Below are positions 1-6,078 of a stretch of DNA of 14,117 nucleotides, in pieces (the first letter of the stretch is position 1; each line of letters begins with the position of its first letter). The notes beneath the pieces are model-generated. The model did not search any database, was not told the origin of the DNA, and saw only the letters and a list, made by a program, of their open reading frames with translations. Origin of the DNA: Campylobacter sp. UBA1713 (GTDB taxonomy: Bacteria; Campylobacterota; Campylobacteria; Campylobacterales; Campylobacteraceae). Location of the stretch: the NCBI GenBank assembly GCA_002317305.1, contig DCIZ01000081.1:1-14117 (forward strand). The letters run 5' to 3'. The translations under genes were made by a program, and so were the position numbers.

Positions 1-123
1 ACCTTAAAATTCGTCAAATACGACAGTACTCTCCTCATTTTAAGAAAAAAATCTACTAAAAACACTCTTCGAAATCAAGCCAAACTGGTTTTTAGAGATG
101 CCCATTATTTTAAAAAAAGGTAA
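1..123 (+). CDS. possible C-terminal tail of an upstream gene (partial)
   Basis: One frame is open from the first base to a TAA at 121-123 and would give a basic 40-residue tail ending in FKKR. It stops 4 bases before the start of the next gene. A gene encoding the ATPase half of an activase would be expected upstream of the HgdB-like gene that follows, so this may be its end. However, the second half of the frame (from about 51) lies inside a degenerate copy of the hairpin repeat, and another frame closes at 57-59. The true reading frame is therefore uncertain. The tail resembles nothing I recognise. Confidence 0.22.
   Translation, partial: TLKFVKYDSTLLILRKKSTKNTLRNQAKLVFRDAHYFKKR
51..103 (-). 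repeat. hairpin repeat family A, copy A1 (one arm decayed)
   Basis: Bases 79-103 match 24 of 25 positions of the reverse complement of 3020-3044, the left part of copy A2. The match begins with the arm GGGCATCTCTAAAAA when read on the minus strand. The other arm (51-63, containing ACTAAAAAC) is only loosely conserved, so this copy is a decayed or single-ended version in the opposite orientation to A2. It ends 24 bases before the start codon of the HgdB-like gene. The upstream in-frame ATG at 98 lies inside the repeat. Confidence 0.6.
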
Positions 124-127
124 AATT

Positions 128-1360
128 ATGAGTGCGAAATTTACAACAGAGATGAAAAAGACTCACACTATTTTGGTGCCCGGCATGCTACCCATTCACT
201 TTGAGTTTTTGGTGCGAATTTTACGGATGCACGGCTACAACGCCGAGCTACTGGCAAACGATGGCAAAAATGTCGTAGACGAAGGGCTAAAAAATGTCCA
301 CAACGACACATGTTTTCCCGCACTTTTGGTCATCGGACAGATGATAGACGCACTAAAAAGCGGCAAGTGGGACACAGAGAAAGTGGCGTTAATGATCACC
401 CAAACTGGCGGTGGATGCCGTGCTAGCAACTACATTTTTTTGCTCCGAAAGGCACTAAAACGAGCGGGTTTTGAGCACATTCCTGTCATCTCGCTAAATT
501 TCAGCGGACTGGAAAAAGATAGTGGTTTTGCGGTTACAAAAGATATGACAAAAGAGCTACTTTCTGCCATTTTGTATGGCGAGCTTTTGATGCACATCTC
601 AAACCAAACGCGCCCTTATGAGCTCACAAAAGGCGAAACGGACGCGCTAATTCAAAGGTGGGTGGAGCGAATTTGCGATGAGATAAGTCAAGGGCAGAGA
701 AGCTACAAAAAACTCAAAAACGACACAAATTTGATTCTCGAAGATTTTGGCAAGATAGCACTAAGTGGCGAAAAAAAGGTGCGTGTGGGCGTGGTCGGCG
801 AAATCTACATAAAATTCAGCCCGCTTGGCAACAACAACCTCGAGGCATTTTTGTTAAGCGAAGGGTGCGAAGTGGTTTTGCCGGGGTTTTTGGACTTTTG
901 TCTCTACTGCATAAACGATGTTTTGGTCGAGCACAAAAAATATGGCGGTAGTCTCAAAAAACGACTTATCTACTGGCTGGTTTATAAGTTCTTTTTACGC
1001 CGTCAAACAAACCTCATAAATGCCATAAAAAAGCACGGCAAATTTCGCCCGATGGGGAGCTTTTCGCATACAAAAAAGCTAGTAAGTGGCTACGTGGACG
1101 AGACGATGAACATGGGCGAAGGATGGCTACTCACCGCCGAGATGCTTGAGCTCATAGAGAGCGGCGTAAACAACGTCATCTGCACACAGCCTTTTGGTTG
1201 CTTGCCAAACCACATAGTCGGGCGTGGAATGATGAAACTCATAAAAGAGCGAAATCCACAAAGCAACATCGTCTCTATAGACTACGACCCGGGCGCGACA
1301 AAGGTGAATCAGGAGAATCGCATAAAGCTCATGCTCAGTAACGCAAGAGCTGCGAGTTGA
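128..1360 (+). CDS. acyl-CoA dehydratase activase-family protein, stand-alone C-terminal HgdB-like module
   Basis: 410 residues from the ATG at 128, preferred because AAAAAAGG sits 7 bases upstream; the in-frame ATG at 98 lies inside a repeat. The protein resembles the C-terminal third of the large 2-hydroxyacyl-CoA dehydratase activase-type proteins, not the BadF/BcrA ATPase part. Visible landmarks are ILVPGMLPIHFEFL near residues 15-28, NDTCFPALLVIGQ (Cys62), QTGGGCRASNY (Cys97), VICTQPFGCLPNH (Cys352 and Cys358) and the closing DYDPGATKVNQENRIKLML at 385-403. The conserved cysteines suggest iron-sulfur binding, as in HgdB-type subunits. No Walker or actin-like ATPase motif is present, so any ATPase partner must come from another gene, perhaps just upstream of the window. 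The substrate cannot be told from the sequence. rsmG follows after 33 bases. Confidence 0.72.
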   Translation: MSAKFTTEMKKTHTILVPGMLPIHFEFLVRILRMHGYNAELLANDGKNVVDEGLKNVHNDTCFPALLVIGQMIDALKSGKWDTEKVALMITQTGGGCRASNYIFLLRKALKRAGFEHIPVISLNFSGLEKDSGFAVTKDMTKELLSAILYGELLMHISNQTRPYELTKGETDALIQRWVERICDEISQGQRSYKKLKNDTNLILEDFGKIALSGEKKVRVGVVGEIYIKFSPLGNNNLEAFLLSEGCEVVLPGFLDFCLYCINDVLVEHKKYGGSLKKRLIYWLVYKFFLRRQTNLINAIKKHGKFRPMGSFSHTKKLVSGYVDETMNMGEGWLLTAEMLELIESGVNNVICTQPFGCLPNHIVGRGMMKLIKERNPQSNIVSIDYDPGATKVNQENRIKLMLSNARAAS

Positions 1361-1393
1361 TTTTGTAAAAGCGATTTTAAAAAAGAGGCAAAA

Positions 1394-1927
1394 ATGCAAG
1401 AGAAGTTAGAAATTTACAAAGAAATTTTAGCCAAATTTAACAAAGTTCACAACTTGACAAATTTCACTGACATAAAAAGCCAAATAGAAGACAGTGTGGC
1501 AGTAGCTGAACTTTTGCCACATGTAGAAAGAGCAGCAGACATAGGCAGCGGGGCGGGCTTTCCAGCGGTTTTTTTGGCGTTAAAAAGACCAGAAATTTCG
1601 TGGGCGCTTTTTGAACCAAACTACAAAAAAGCGGCATTTTTGAGCGTGGTAAAACAGGAGTTAAATTTGAAAAACGTCCAAATTTACCCAAAAAAGATAG
1701 AAGAAACGCCTCGCTTTTACACTGGTCTCATCACCTCGCGTGCGCTCATGAGTGCTGAACGTTTGGTGCAAATTTGCGCTGGTTTTTACGATGAAAAGAC
1801 GACTTTTTTGCTTTACAAAGGGAGCGGTGGCGAGGAGGAAATTCGCTCGCTTAAGTGCGAAAAAAAGGTCGTTAATGGCGAAAAATATAGAAAATATATC
1901 TTTTTAACAGGAGTGAAAAATGGCTAA
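1394..1927 (+). CDS. rsmG: 16S rRNA (guanine-527 N7)-methyltransferase RsmG (GidB)
   Basis: 177 residues, near the short length usual for epsilonproteobacterial RsmG. The enzyme uses S-adenosylmethionine to methylate G527 in the 530 loop of 16S rRNA; in other bacteria its loss gives low-level streptomycin resistance. Landmarks are NLT at 20-22, the SAM-binding motif AADIGSGAGFP at 47-57, an acidic cofactor-binding strand LFEPNYKKAAFL at 72-83, and the family's SRAL motif at 115-118. The start codon has AAGAGG 5 bases upstream. The end overlaps the next gene by 8 bases (1920-1927), indicating translational coupling. In many Campylobacter rsmG sits by hemB/ribA; here it follows an HgdB-like gene. 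Confidence 0.93.
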   Translation: MQEKLEIYKEILAKFNKVHNLTNFTDIKSQIEDSVAVAELLPHVERAADIGSGAGFPAVFLALKRPEISWALFEPNYKKAAFLSVVKQELNLKNVQIYPKKIEETPRFYTGLITSRALMSAERLVQICAGFYDEKTTFLLYKGSGGEEEIRSLKCEKKVVNGEKYRKYIFLTGVKNG

Positions 1928-2102
1928 AATTCTCTTTTTTGTGCTCATCGTTGCGGTTGTCTACTTTTTCATATTGCCTAAATTTAGGAAAAAAGAGAAA
2001 AAAGATGAATTTGTCGAGTGTAAAATGTGCCGAACTTTTGTAGATGCTAGCAAAACAAGCGGTGGCATTTGTAGCGAGTGTAAAAAGCTAGAGAGGCGAT
2101 GA
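1920..2102 (+). CDS. small membrane-anchored zinc-ribbon protein (PP0621-like)
   Basis: 60 residues. Residues 3-20 form one strongly hydrophobic helix (LFFVLIVAVVYFFILP), followed by a lysine-rich stretch KFRKKEKKDE. A four-cysteine knuckle follows: CKMC at about 34-37 and CSEC at about 51-54, consistent with a zinc ribbon on the cytoplasmic side. The layout (one transmembrane helix, basic linker, two CxxC pairs) matches the uncharacterised PP0621-type family often found next to rsmG in epsilonproteobacteria. It overlaps rsmG by 8 bases at its start. Its stop (2100-2102) overlaps an ATG at 2099 that opens an extended proB frame. Function unknown. Confidence 0.8.
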   Translation: MAKILFFVLIVAVVYFFILPKFRKKEKKDEFVECKMCRTFVDASKTSGGICSECKKLERR

Positions 2103-2112
2103 GTGCGTGCGG

Positions 2113-2147
2113 AGTGCGGAGTGTGGAAAACAGAATGCAGAAAAAGG
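2113..2147 (+). repeat. degenerate heptamer array H1 (5 units)
   Basis: Five contiguous 7-base units: AGTGCGG, AGTGTGG, AAAACAG, AATGCAG, AAAAAGG. A further degenerate copy lies at 2102-2112. The array fills the gap between the stop of the small membrane protein gene and the proB start, and its last unit (2141-2147) serves as the likely Shine-Dalgarno sequence of proB. The same units recur in the gaps after proA and obgE. Confidence 0.75.
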
Positions 2148-2155
2148 TAAAAAAG

Positions 2156-2917
2156 ATGAAAATAGTCATAAAAGTTGGCACATCGACTTTGTGCTACAAA
2201 AACGGAAACTTAAATTTACGCCGCTTTTCATGCTTTGTTCGTGTTTTGAGCGACCTAAAAAACAGCGGACACGAGCTAGTAGTAGTAACTAGCGGCGCAG
2301 TTGGGCTGGGCGTGGGACGGCTGGGACTGGGCGCGCGTCCAAAAGAGACGGCACTAAAACAAGCGTGCGCTGCTGTGGGTCAAAGCGAGCTCATGCGTTT
2401 TTACGCGGACGAATTTGGCAAATTTAACCACACTGTCGCGCAGGTTTTACTCACAAGAGACGTAGTAGAAAACGCCGTTCGCCACGAAAACGCCATAAAC
2501 ACATTTAGGACGCTACTGGCGCAAAAAGTCGTGCCTGTGGTAAATGCAAACGACACGGTTTCAGTCGAGCAGCTTGATTTTGACGAAAATGACACATTAA
2601 GTGCGGTTGTAGCTACACTTTGTGAGGCGGAGATGCTCATGATTCTAACAGACGTTGACGGGCTTTATGACAAAAACCCGAGCGAAAAAGATGCGAAATT
2701 CATCGCAAAAGTTGGGCGTGTAGATGAGAAAATTTTTGCTTTTTGTGGAAAAAAAGGGAGCGAGCTGAGCAGTGGCGGCATGGTAACAAAACTACAAGCA
2801 GTCGCACTAGCACAGAAAAACGGCATAAAAAGCGTCATCATAAACGGCGAGAATCCTGAAATTTTGTATGAATATTTTGCCGGGCAGGCAAAGTGCACGG
2901 AGTTTGACGCGCTGTAA
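2156..2917 (+). CDS. proB: glutamate 5-kinase ProB, short form without PUA domain
   Basis: 253 residues from the ATG at 2156. Glutamate 5-kinase phosphorylates L-glutamate with ATP to glutamyl-5-phosphate, the first step of proline synthesis. The frame is open back to an ATG at 2099, but those 19 residues are translated heptamer repeat, and the family starts at MKIVIKVGTSTL, so 2156 is chosen (AAGG 8 bases upstream). Landmarks are IKVGTS (5-10), VVTSGAVGLG (43-52), VGQSELM (74-80), VVNANDTVS (128-136), FDENDTLSA (142-150), ILTDVDGLYDKNP (163-175) and SGGMVTKLQA (206-215). The usual GTGGM reads SSGGM here. The C-terminal PUA domain of the E. coli enzyme is absent, as I recall for Campylobacter ProB; in E. 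coli the PUA domain is not needed for catalysis or proline inhibition. proA lies 197 bases downstream with its own promoter. Confidence 0.94.
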   Translation: MKIVIKVGTSTLCYKNGNLNLRRFSCFVRVLSDLKNSGHELVVVTSGAVGLGVGRLGLGARPKETALKQACAAVGQSELMRFYADEFGKFNHTVAQVLLTRDVVENAVRHENAINTFRTLLAQKVVPVVNANDTVSVEQLDFDENDTLSAVVATLCEAEMLMILTDVDGLYDKNPSEKDAKFIAKVGRVDEKIFAFCGKKGSELSSGGMVTKLQAVALAQKNGIKSVIINGENPEILYEYFAGQAKCTEFDAL

Positions 2918-2957
2918 AAGCTGTAAAAGTGGCGAAAAAATTTAATGTTGTGAATTT

Positions 2958-2987
2958 TTGCCAGCGTTAATTTGATATTAATATAAT
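2958..2987 (+). promoter_or_regulatory. predicted sigma-70 promoter of proA
   Basis: TTGCCA at 2958-2963 and a perfect TATAAT at 2982-2987 are separated by 18 bases, in an AT-rich stretch after the proB stop. Transcription would start near 2994, about 120 bases before the proA start. The long leader would include the family A hairpin at 3020-3070. Confidence 0.6.
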
Positions 2988-3019
2988 ATTTGGTAAATTT
3001 ACGCGATTGCAAAGTTTAA

Positions 3020-3070
3020 GGGCATCTCTAAAAACTAGTTTGGCTCAATAAGTAGTTTTTAGAGGTGCCC
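3020..3070. repeat. hairpin repeat family A, copy A2 (complete)
   Basis: Left arm 3020-3036 (GGGCATCTCTAAAAACT) and right arm 3054-3070 (AGTTTTTAGAGGTGCCC) are 17-base inverted repeats with one difference that would be a G-U pair in RNA. A 17-base loop separates them. Its left part recurs in inverse orientation at 79-103. The size and terminal symmetry suggest a miniature mobile element or insertion-sequence end pair; I see no clear target duplication. It lies in the proA leader, 44 bases before the start codon. Confidence 0.8.
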
Positions 3071-3114
3071 ATAAAACCAAGCTTAAAGTCAAATTTAAAA
3101 AGGGAGAAAAAGAG

Positions 3115-4302
3115 ATGTTAAACGTTGTTAAACCACCATTTGCTGGCGACAAAAATGCTCTTTTGAAGAGGCTCGCAGAGAAGATAGAAGCAGAAGCGGC
3201 GACCATTTTGGAGGCAAACCAAAAAGACATCGCACTAGCAAGAGAAGCCAACCTCGCAAACGCTTTTGTCGAGAGGCTAACGCTAAACGCAGCACGCGTA
3301 AAAGCCATGAGCGAGTCGTGTTTGCAGATAGCAAATTTGCCTGACATAGATGGCGAATTTTTAGATAGTTTTTATGGCGAAAAACATATCTTAATAAAAA
3401 AAATTCGCGTGCCACTCGGTGTAGTCGGGGTCATCTTTGAGTCGCGTCCAAACGTAGTAATAGACGCCTTTGCGCTCTGTTTTAAGGCGGGAAATTCGGT
3501 CATTTTAAAAGGCGGAAAAGAGGCGTTAAATTCAAATTTGGCACTCGCAAATGTCATAAAATCCAGCCTAAATGAGTGCGGTTTTGACGAAAATTTGCTT
3601 TGCATGAGCGAAGACGCTGGCGAGATTCTAAACGCCGTCGGGGTAGTAGACTGCGTGATAGCACGAGGTGGTGCTGGGCTTATAGAATTTGTAAAAAACA
3701 ACGCAAAAGTCCCGTTTTTAGAAACAGGCGTAGGCAACTGCTCTATTTATGTGGACGAAAGTGCCGACCTACACATGGCGTTGCAAGTGCTTACAAACGC
3801 AAAAACCAGCCGCGTAAGTGTCTGCAACGCAACAGAAAATTTACTGGTGCATGAGGCGGTCGCGGCGAGGTTTTTTGAGCTTTTACACGAAGAGTGGGAC
3901 GACGTGGTAGAAATTTACGGCTGCTGTGAGACGGCAAAACACATAAAAGTAGCACGCATCGCTGACGAAAACGACTACAAAACCGAATTTTTGGACTACA
4001 AACTAAGCGTAAAAGTGGTAAAAGATGTGGACGAGGCTATAGAATTTATAAACAAATTTGGGACAAAACACAGCGAAGTCATCATCACGACAAACGCACC
4101 AAACGCGAAGAAATTTTGCGACCAAGTAGACGCAGCGGCACTCTATGTAAACGCTAGCAGTCGCTTTACAGATGGCGGTTGCTTTGGATTCGGCGGCGAG
4201 ATAGGCATCTCGACTCAAAAACTCCACGCACGAGGTCCGATGGGGCTAAAAGAGCTCACAAGCTACAAATATATCATCACGGGCGAAGGGCAAGTGCGTT
4301 AG
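3115..4302 (+). CDS. proA: glutamate-5-semialdehyde dehydrogenase ProA (gamma-glutamyl phosphate reductase)
   Basis: 395 residues, slightly shorter than E. coli ProA. It reduces glutamyl-5-phosphate with NADPH to glutamate-5-semialdehyde, which cyclises spontaneously toward proline, so it works directly after ProB. The aldehyde-dehydrogenase-like landmarks are all present: PLGVVGVIFESRPNV (100-114), AGNSVILKGGKEA (125-137), ETGVGNC (203-209), the catalytic cysteine in SVCNATENLLV (Cys237), and the family ending FGFGGEIGIS (357-366) with ARGPMGLKELTSYKY (372-386). AGGGAG lies 8 bases before the ATG. It is separated from proB by a promoter and the family A hairpin, so the two can probably be expressed separately. 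The stop codon is followed at once by a heptamer array. Confidence 0.96.
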   Translation: MLNVVKPPFAGDKNALLKRLAEKIEAEAATILEANQKDIALAREANLANAFVERLTLNAARVKAMSESCLQIANLPDIDGEFLDSFYGEKHILIKKIRVPLGVVGVIFESRPNVVIDAFALCFKAGNSVILKGGKEALNSNLALANVIKSSLNECGFDENLLCMSEDAGEILNAVGVVDCVIARGGAGLIEFVKNNAKVPFLETGVGNCSIYVDESADLHMALQVLTNAKTSRVSVCNATENLLVHEAVAARFFELLHEEWDDVVEIYGCCETAKHIKVARIADENDYKTEFLDYKLSVKVVKDVDEAIEFINKFGTKHSEVIITTNAPNAKKFCDQVDAAALYVNASSRFTDGGCFGFGGEIGISTQKLHARGPMGLKELTSYKYIITGEGQVR

Positions 4303-4305
4303 CGG

Positions 4306-4340
4306 AAAGCAGAGTGCGGAATGCGGAATGCGGAAATTTG
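4306..4340 (+). repeat. degenerate heptamer array H2 (4 units plus AAATTTG)
   Basis: Units are AAAGCAG, AGTGCGG, AATGCGG, AATGCGG, then the closing unit AAATTTG. The array begins 4 bases after the proA stop. It is matched by two opposite-strand units at 4545-4558, so the pair encloses the family B element at 4399-4527. Confidence 0.75.
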
Positions 4341-4398
4341 CGGTTAAACGAATTTTGTAAATCCAGTTTTCTGTTCTATGCATTTCATTTTCCGTTAT

Positions 4399-4527
4399 CG
4401 CCGTCATTCTGACTGAAATTTTATGGCGTAGAATCTTTTAAATTCGCTTTTTTGTAAATTTAATGATTCTACTCCCTAAAATTTCAGTGGATTCTTCGCT
4501 TCGCTGACTAGCTTGCAAATGACGGTA
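4399..4527. repeat. palindromic repeat family B, copy B1 (diverged full-length)
   Basis: The left end CGCCGTCATTCTGA starts at 4399 and the inverse right end GCAAATGACGGTAA finishes at about 4527. The interior has the family core: an AAATTCGCTTTTTTGTAAAT segment, then GATTCTACTC, CTAAAATTTCAG and GATTCTTCG. The left end is diverged after the first 14 bases. No coding potential. Together with the flanking heptamer arrays and the AT-rich stretch before the obgE ribosome site, it accounts for the whole 286-base gap between proA and obgE. Confidence 0.75.
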
Positions 4528-4544
4528 ATATCAAAATTCGAATT

Positions 4545-4558
4545 CCGCATTCTGAAAG
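4545..4558 (-). repeat. degenerate heptamer array H3 (2 units, minus orientation)
   Basis: CCGCATT and CTGAAAG on the + strand, the reverse complement of AATGCGG plus a degenerate CTTTCAG. It is preceded by AAAATTCGAATT, a variant of the closing AAATTTG unit. It lies opposite H2 across the family B element and 30 bases before obgE. Confidence 0.5.
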
Positions 4559-4588
4559 TAAAAAAAGAGCATATTTTAAAGGAAAAAA

Positions 4589-5638
4589 ATGTTTATAGAT
4601 AGTGCGAAATTTAGCATAACAAGTGGCAAAGGTGGTGCAGGATGCGTTAGCTTTCGGCGTGAAAAACACGTGATCCAAGGCGGTCCAGATGGCGGCGATG
4701 GCGGAGACGGCGGCGACGTATACTTTGTAGTAGACAACAACTCACACACGCTAGCGTTTTACAAAGGTCGCAGAAAGATGAGCGCAGGCAACGGCGAGCA
4801 AGGAATGAGCAAGCGAATGAGTGGCAAAAAAGGGGAGAATCTCTACCTTGTCGTTCCGCCCGGCACGGCAGTTTTGGACGACGAGAGTGGCGAGGTTTTG
4901 CTAGATTTGACCAGCGAAGGGCAGCGTGAGCTATTTTTGCGTGGCGGCAAGGGCGGACTGGGCAACTTTCACTTTAAAAACAGCGTAAATCAAGCGCCCG
5001 AATATGCCCAGCCCGGACTGGCAGGCGAGACAAAAACGGTGCGTTTGGAGCTAAAACTCATAGCTGATGTGGGGCTTGTGGGCTTTCCAAATGTCGGCAA
5101 ATCTACGCTCATCAGCACCATTTCAAACGCCAAACCACAGATAGCAAACTACGAATTTACCACGCTCACGCCAAAGCTGGGGCAAGTGGCGGTAGATGAA
5201 TTTAGCGGTTTTGTCATGGCTGACATCCCCGGCATCATAGAAGGCGCTGCTGACGGGCGTGGGCTTGGGCTGGAGTTTTTGAAGCACATAGAGCGGACAA
5301 AGGTCTTGCTTTACATGATAGATCTAGCTAGTTACAGAACGCCTGTTTTGCAGTTTCGAACACTTATAAACGAGGTAGCCAAATTTAGCCAAAAGCTAGC
5401 ACGCGCACCTTTTGCGGTGGCTTTTACGAAAGCTGACGCGGCGGAGAGTGCTGATGTTTTGGTGGCAGAGTTTTTGGCGGAATTTGGCTTTGAGGAGAGG
5501 CAAAGTAGCGAGATTTTGGGCGAGGCTGGACTAAATTTTAGCCGTCCGCTCTTTACACAAAAAATTTCTAGCGCCACAGGCGAGGGAATTTCAACGCTTA
5601 AATTTGAGCTGTTAAAGGCTGTCGAAATGTCTAGGTAA
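4589..5638 (+). CDS. obgE: Obg/CgtA GTPase (ribosome-associated)
   Basis: 349 residues. Obg proteins are essential GTPases that bind the large ribosomal subunit and link assembly to growth and stress. The glycine-rich Obg fold covers roughly 1-158 ([14 protein letters not shown], the GGDGGDGGD run at 35-43, RGGKGGLGN at 118-126). The GTPase domain follows: G1 GFPNVGKST (165-173), the switch-I TT at 191-192, G3 DIPG (212-215), G4 TKAD (280-283) and G5 SSAT (327-330). G4 has Thr in place of the usual Asn of NKxD, a change I believe is tolerated in this family. No C-terminal acidic extension is present. The start has AAAGGA 6 bases upstream. In C. jejuni obg adjoins proB; here it follows proA across a repeat-filled gap. 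Confidence 0.95.
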   Translation: MFIDSAKFSITSGKGGAGCVSFRREKHVIQGGPDGGDGGDGGDVYFVVDNNSHTLAFYKGRRKMSAGNGEQGMSKRMSGKKGENLYLVVPPGTAVLDDESGEVLLDLTSEGQRELFLRGGKGGLGNFHFKNSVNQAPEYAQPGLAGETKTVRLELKLIADVGLVGFPNVGKSTLISTISNAKPQIANYEFTTLTPKLGQVAVDEFSGFVMADIPGIIEGAADGRGLGLEFLKHIERTKVLLYMIDLASYRTPVLQFRTLINEVAKFSQKLARAPFAVAFTKADAAESADVLVAEFLAEFGFEERQSSEILGEAGLNFSRPLFTQKISSATGEGISTLKFELLKAVEMSR

Positions 5639-5641
5639 CGG

Positions 5642-5676
5642 AAAACGGAGTGCGGAAAACAGAAAACGGAATTTTG
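5642..5676 (+). repeat. degenerate heptamer array H4 (4 units plus AATTTTG)
   Basis: Units are AAAACGG, AGTGCGG, AAAACAG, AAAACGG, then the closing unit AATTTTG. The array begins 4 bases after the obgE stop codon. It pairs with the long opposite-strand array at 5800-5862, the two enclosing a family B right half. Confidence 0.8.
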
Positions 5677-5769
5677 TAAATTCGCTTTTTCGTAAATTTG
5701 ACGATTCTACTCGCTAAAATTTCAGGGGATTCTTCGGTCGGCTACGCCTCCCTTGCGAATGACGGCGTT
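5677..5769. repeat. palindromic repeat family B, copy B2 (right half only)
   Basis: It starts with the core TAAATTCGCTTTTTCGTAAA, passes GATTCTACTCGCTAAAATTT, then GATTCTTCGGTCGGC, and ends with the exact terminal AATGACGGCGTT at 5758-5769. The left terminal repeat is absent; the heptamer array H4 stands in its place. Confidence 0.8.
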
Positions 5770-5799
5770 GATTTTGAGATTCTAGAGAATCGCAAATTT

Positions 5800-5862
5800 T
5801 CGCACTCCGCACTCTGTATTCCGCACTCCGTTTTCCGTTTTCCGTTTTCCGTTTCCCGAATG
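5800..5862 (-). repeat. degenerate heptamer array H5 (9 units, minus orientation)
   Basis: Nine perfectly phased 7-base units in 63 bases, read on the + strand: TCGCACT, CCGCACT, CTGTATT, CCGCACT, CCGTTTT three times, CCGTTTC, CCGAATG. It is preceded by CAAATTT (5793-5799), the reverse complement of the closing unit seen in H2. This is the longest and clearest array in the window. It ends immediately before the lctP regulatory region. Confidence 0.85.
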
Positions 5863-5870
5863 TAAATTCT

Positions 5871-5885
5871 GTTACAAAACGTAAC
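5871..5885. promoter_or_regulatory. putative operator O1, GTTAC-N5-GTAAC
   Basis: GTTACAAAACGTAAC is a 5-base inverted repeat with a 5-base spacer. The wider TGTTACAAAACGTAACA is symmetric to the outer bases. An almost identical site lies at 5964-5978. The pair is typical of a dimeric helix-turn-helix regulator. The regulator is not in the window. Confidence 0.55.
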
Positions 5886-5893
5886 AAAAAACA

Positions 5894-5915
5894 AAGTTTA
5901 TTCTTAAATAAACTT
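5894..5915. promoter_or_regulatory. 9-base dyad between the two lctP operators
   Basis: AAGTTTATT, then CTTA, then AATAAACTT: perfect 9-base arms with a 4-base centre. It sits in a very AT-rich stretch (5886-5963) between O1 and O2. It may be a site for a second regulator or a structural element; with no T-run after it, a terminator is unlikely. Confidence 0.4.
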
Positions 5916-5963
5916 ATCAAGTTAATTTATAAATTTAATATTAATTTAATTTTAATAAAAAAC

Positions 5964-5978
5964 GTTACAAAAAGTAAC
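5964..5978. promoter_or_regulatory. putative operator O2, GTTAC-N5-GTAAC
   Basis: GTTACAAAAAGTAAC is the second copy of the O1 dyad. Its centre is 93 bp from the O1 centre, close to a whole number of helical turns, so both sites would face the same side of the DNA. It lies about 40 bp upstream of the predicted lctP -35 element, a position compatible with an activator or with repression by looping. Confidence 0.55.
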
Positions 5979-6016
5979 ACCTCAACAAAAAATTCACAAC
6001 AAATTTCAAATTTCCC

Positions 6017-6045
6017 TTTACTTTTTAGCAAAAATATGCTACATT
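6017..6045 (+). promoter_or_regulatory. predicted sigma-70 promoter of lctP
   Basis: TTTACT at 6017-6022 and TACATT at 6040-6045 are separated by 17 bases, and TGC directly before TACATT makes an extended -10. Transcription would start near 6051, giving a leader of about 28 bases that contains the strong ribosome site GAAGGAG at 6067-6073. Confidence 0.55.
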
Positions 6046-6078
6046 AACACATTCTAAATTAACTTCGAAGGAGACCTT

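Noticed and set aside
280..283. Possible functional loss in Obg because its G4 motif is TKAD rather than NKxD
   Set aside because: Positions given are protein residues of the Obg gene at 4589-5638. Thr in place of Asn is seen in functional GTPases and all other motifs are intact, so it is a variant rather than evidence of inactivation.
2107..2292. 61-codon open frame overlapping the proB start
   Set aside because: Opens inside the heptamer array and then reads proB in the wrong frame.
4179..4412. 77-codon open frame spanning the end of proA into the gap
   Set aside because: First part is proA out of frame, second part is repeat DNA; no start signal.
2113..5862. Heptamer arrays considered as a CRISPR array
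   Set aside because: Units are 7 bases with no spacers, and no cas gene is present in the window.
5714..5920. 68-codon open frame on the - strand after obgE
   Set aside because: It consists of translated repeat B2 and heptamer array H5; the 7-base period rotates through all frames and leaves a repetitive, meaningless peptide.
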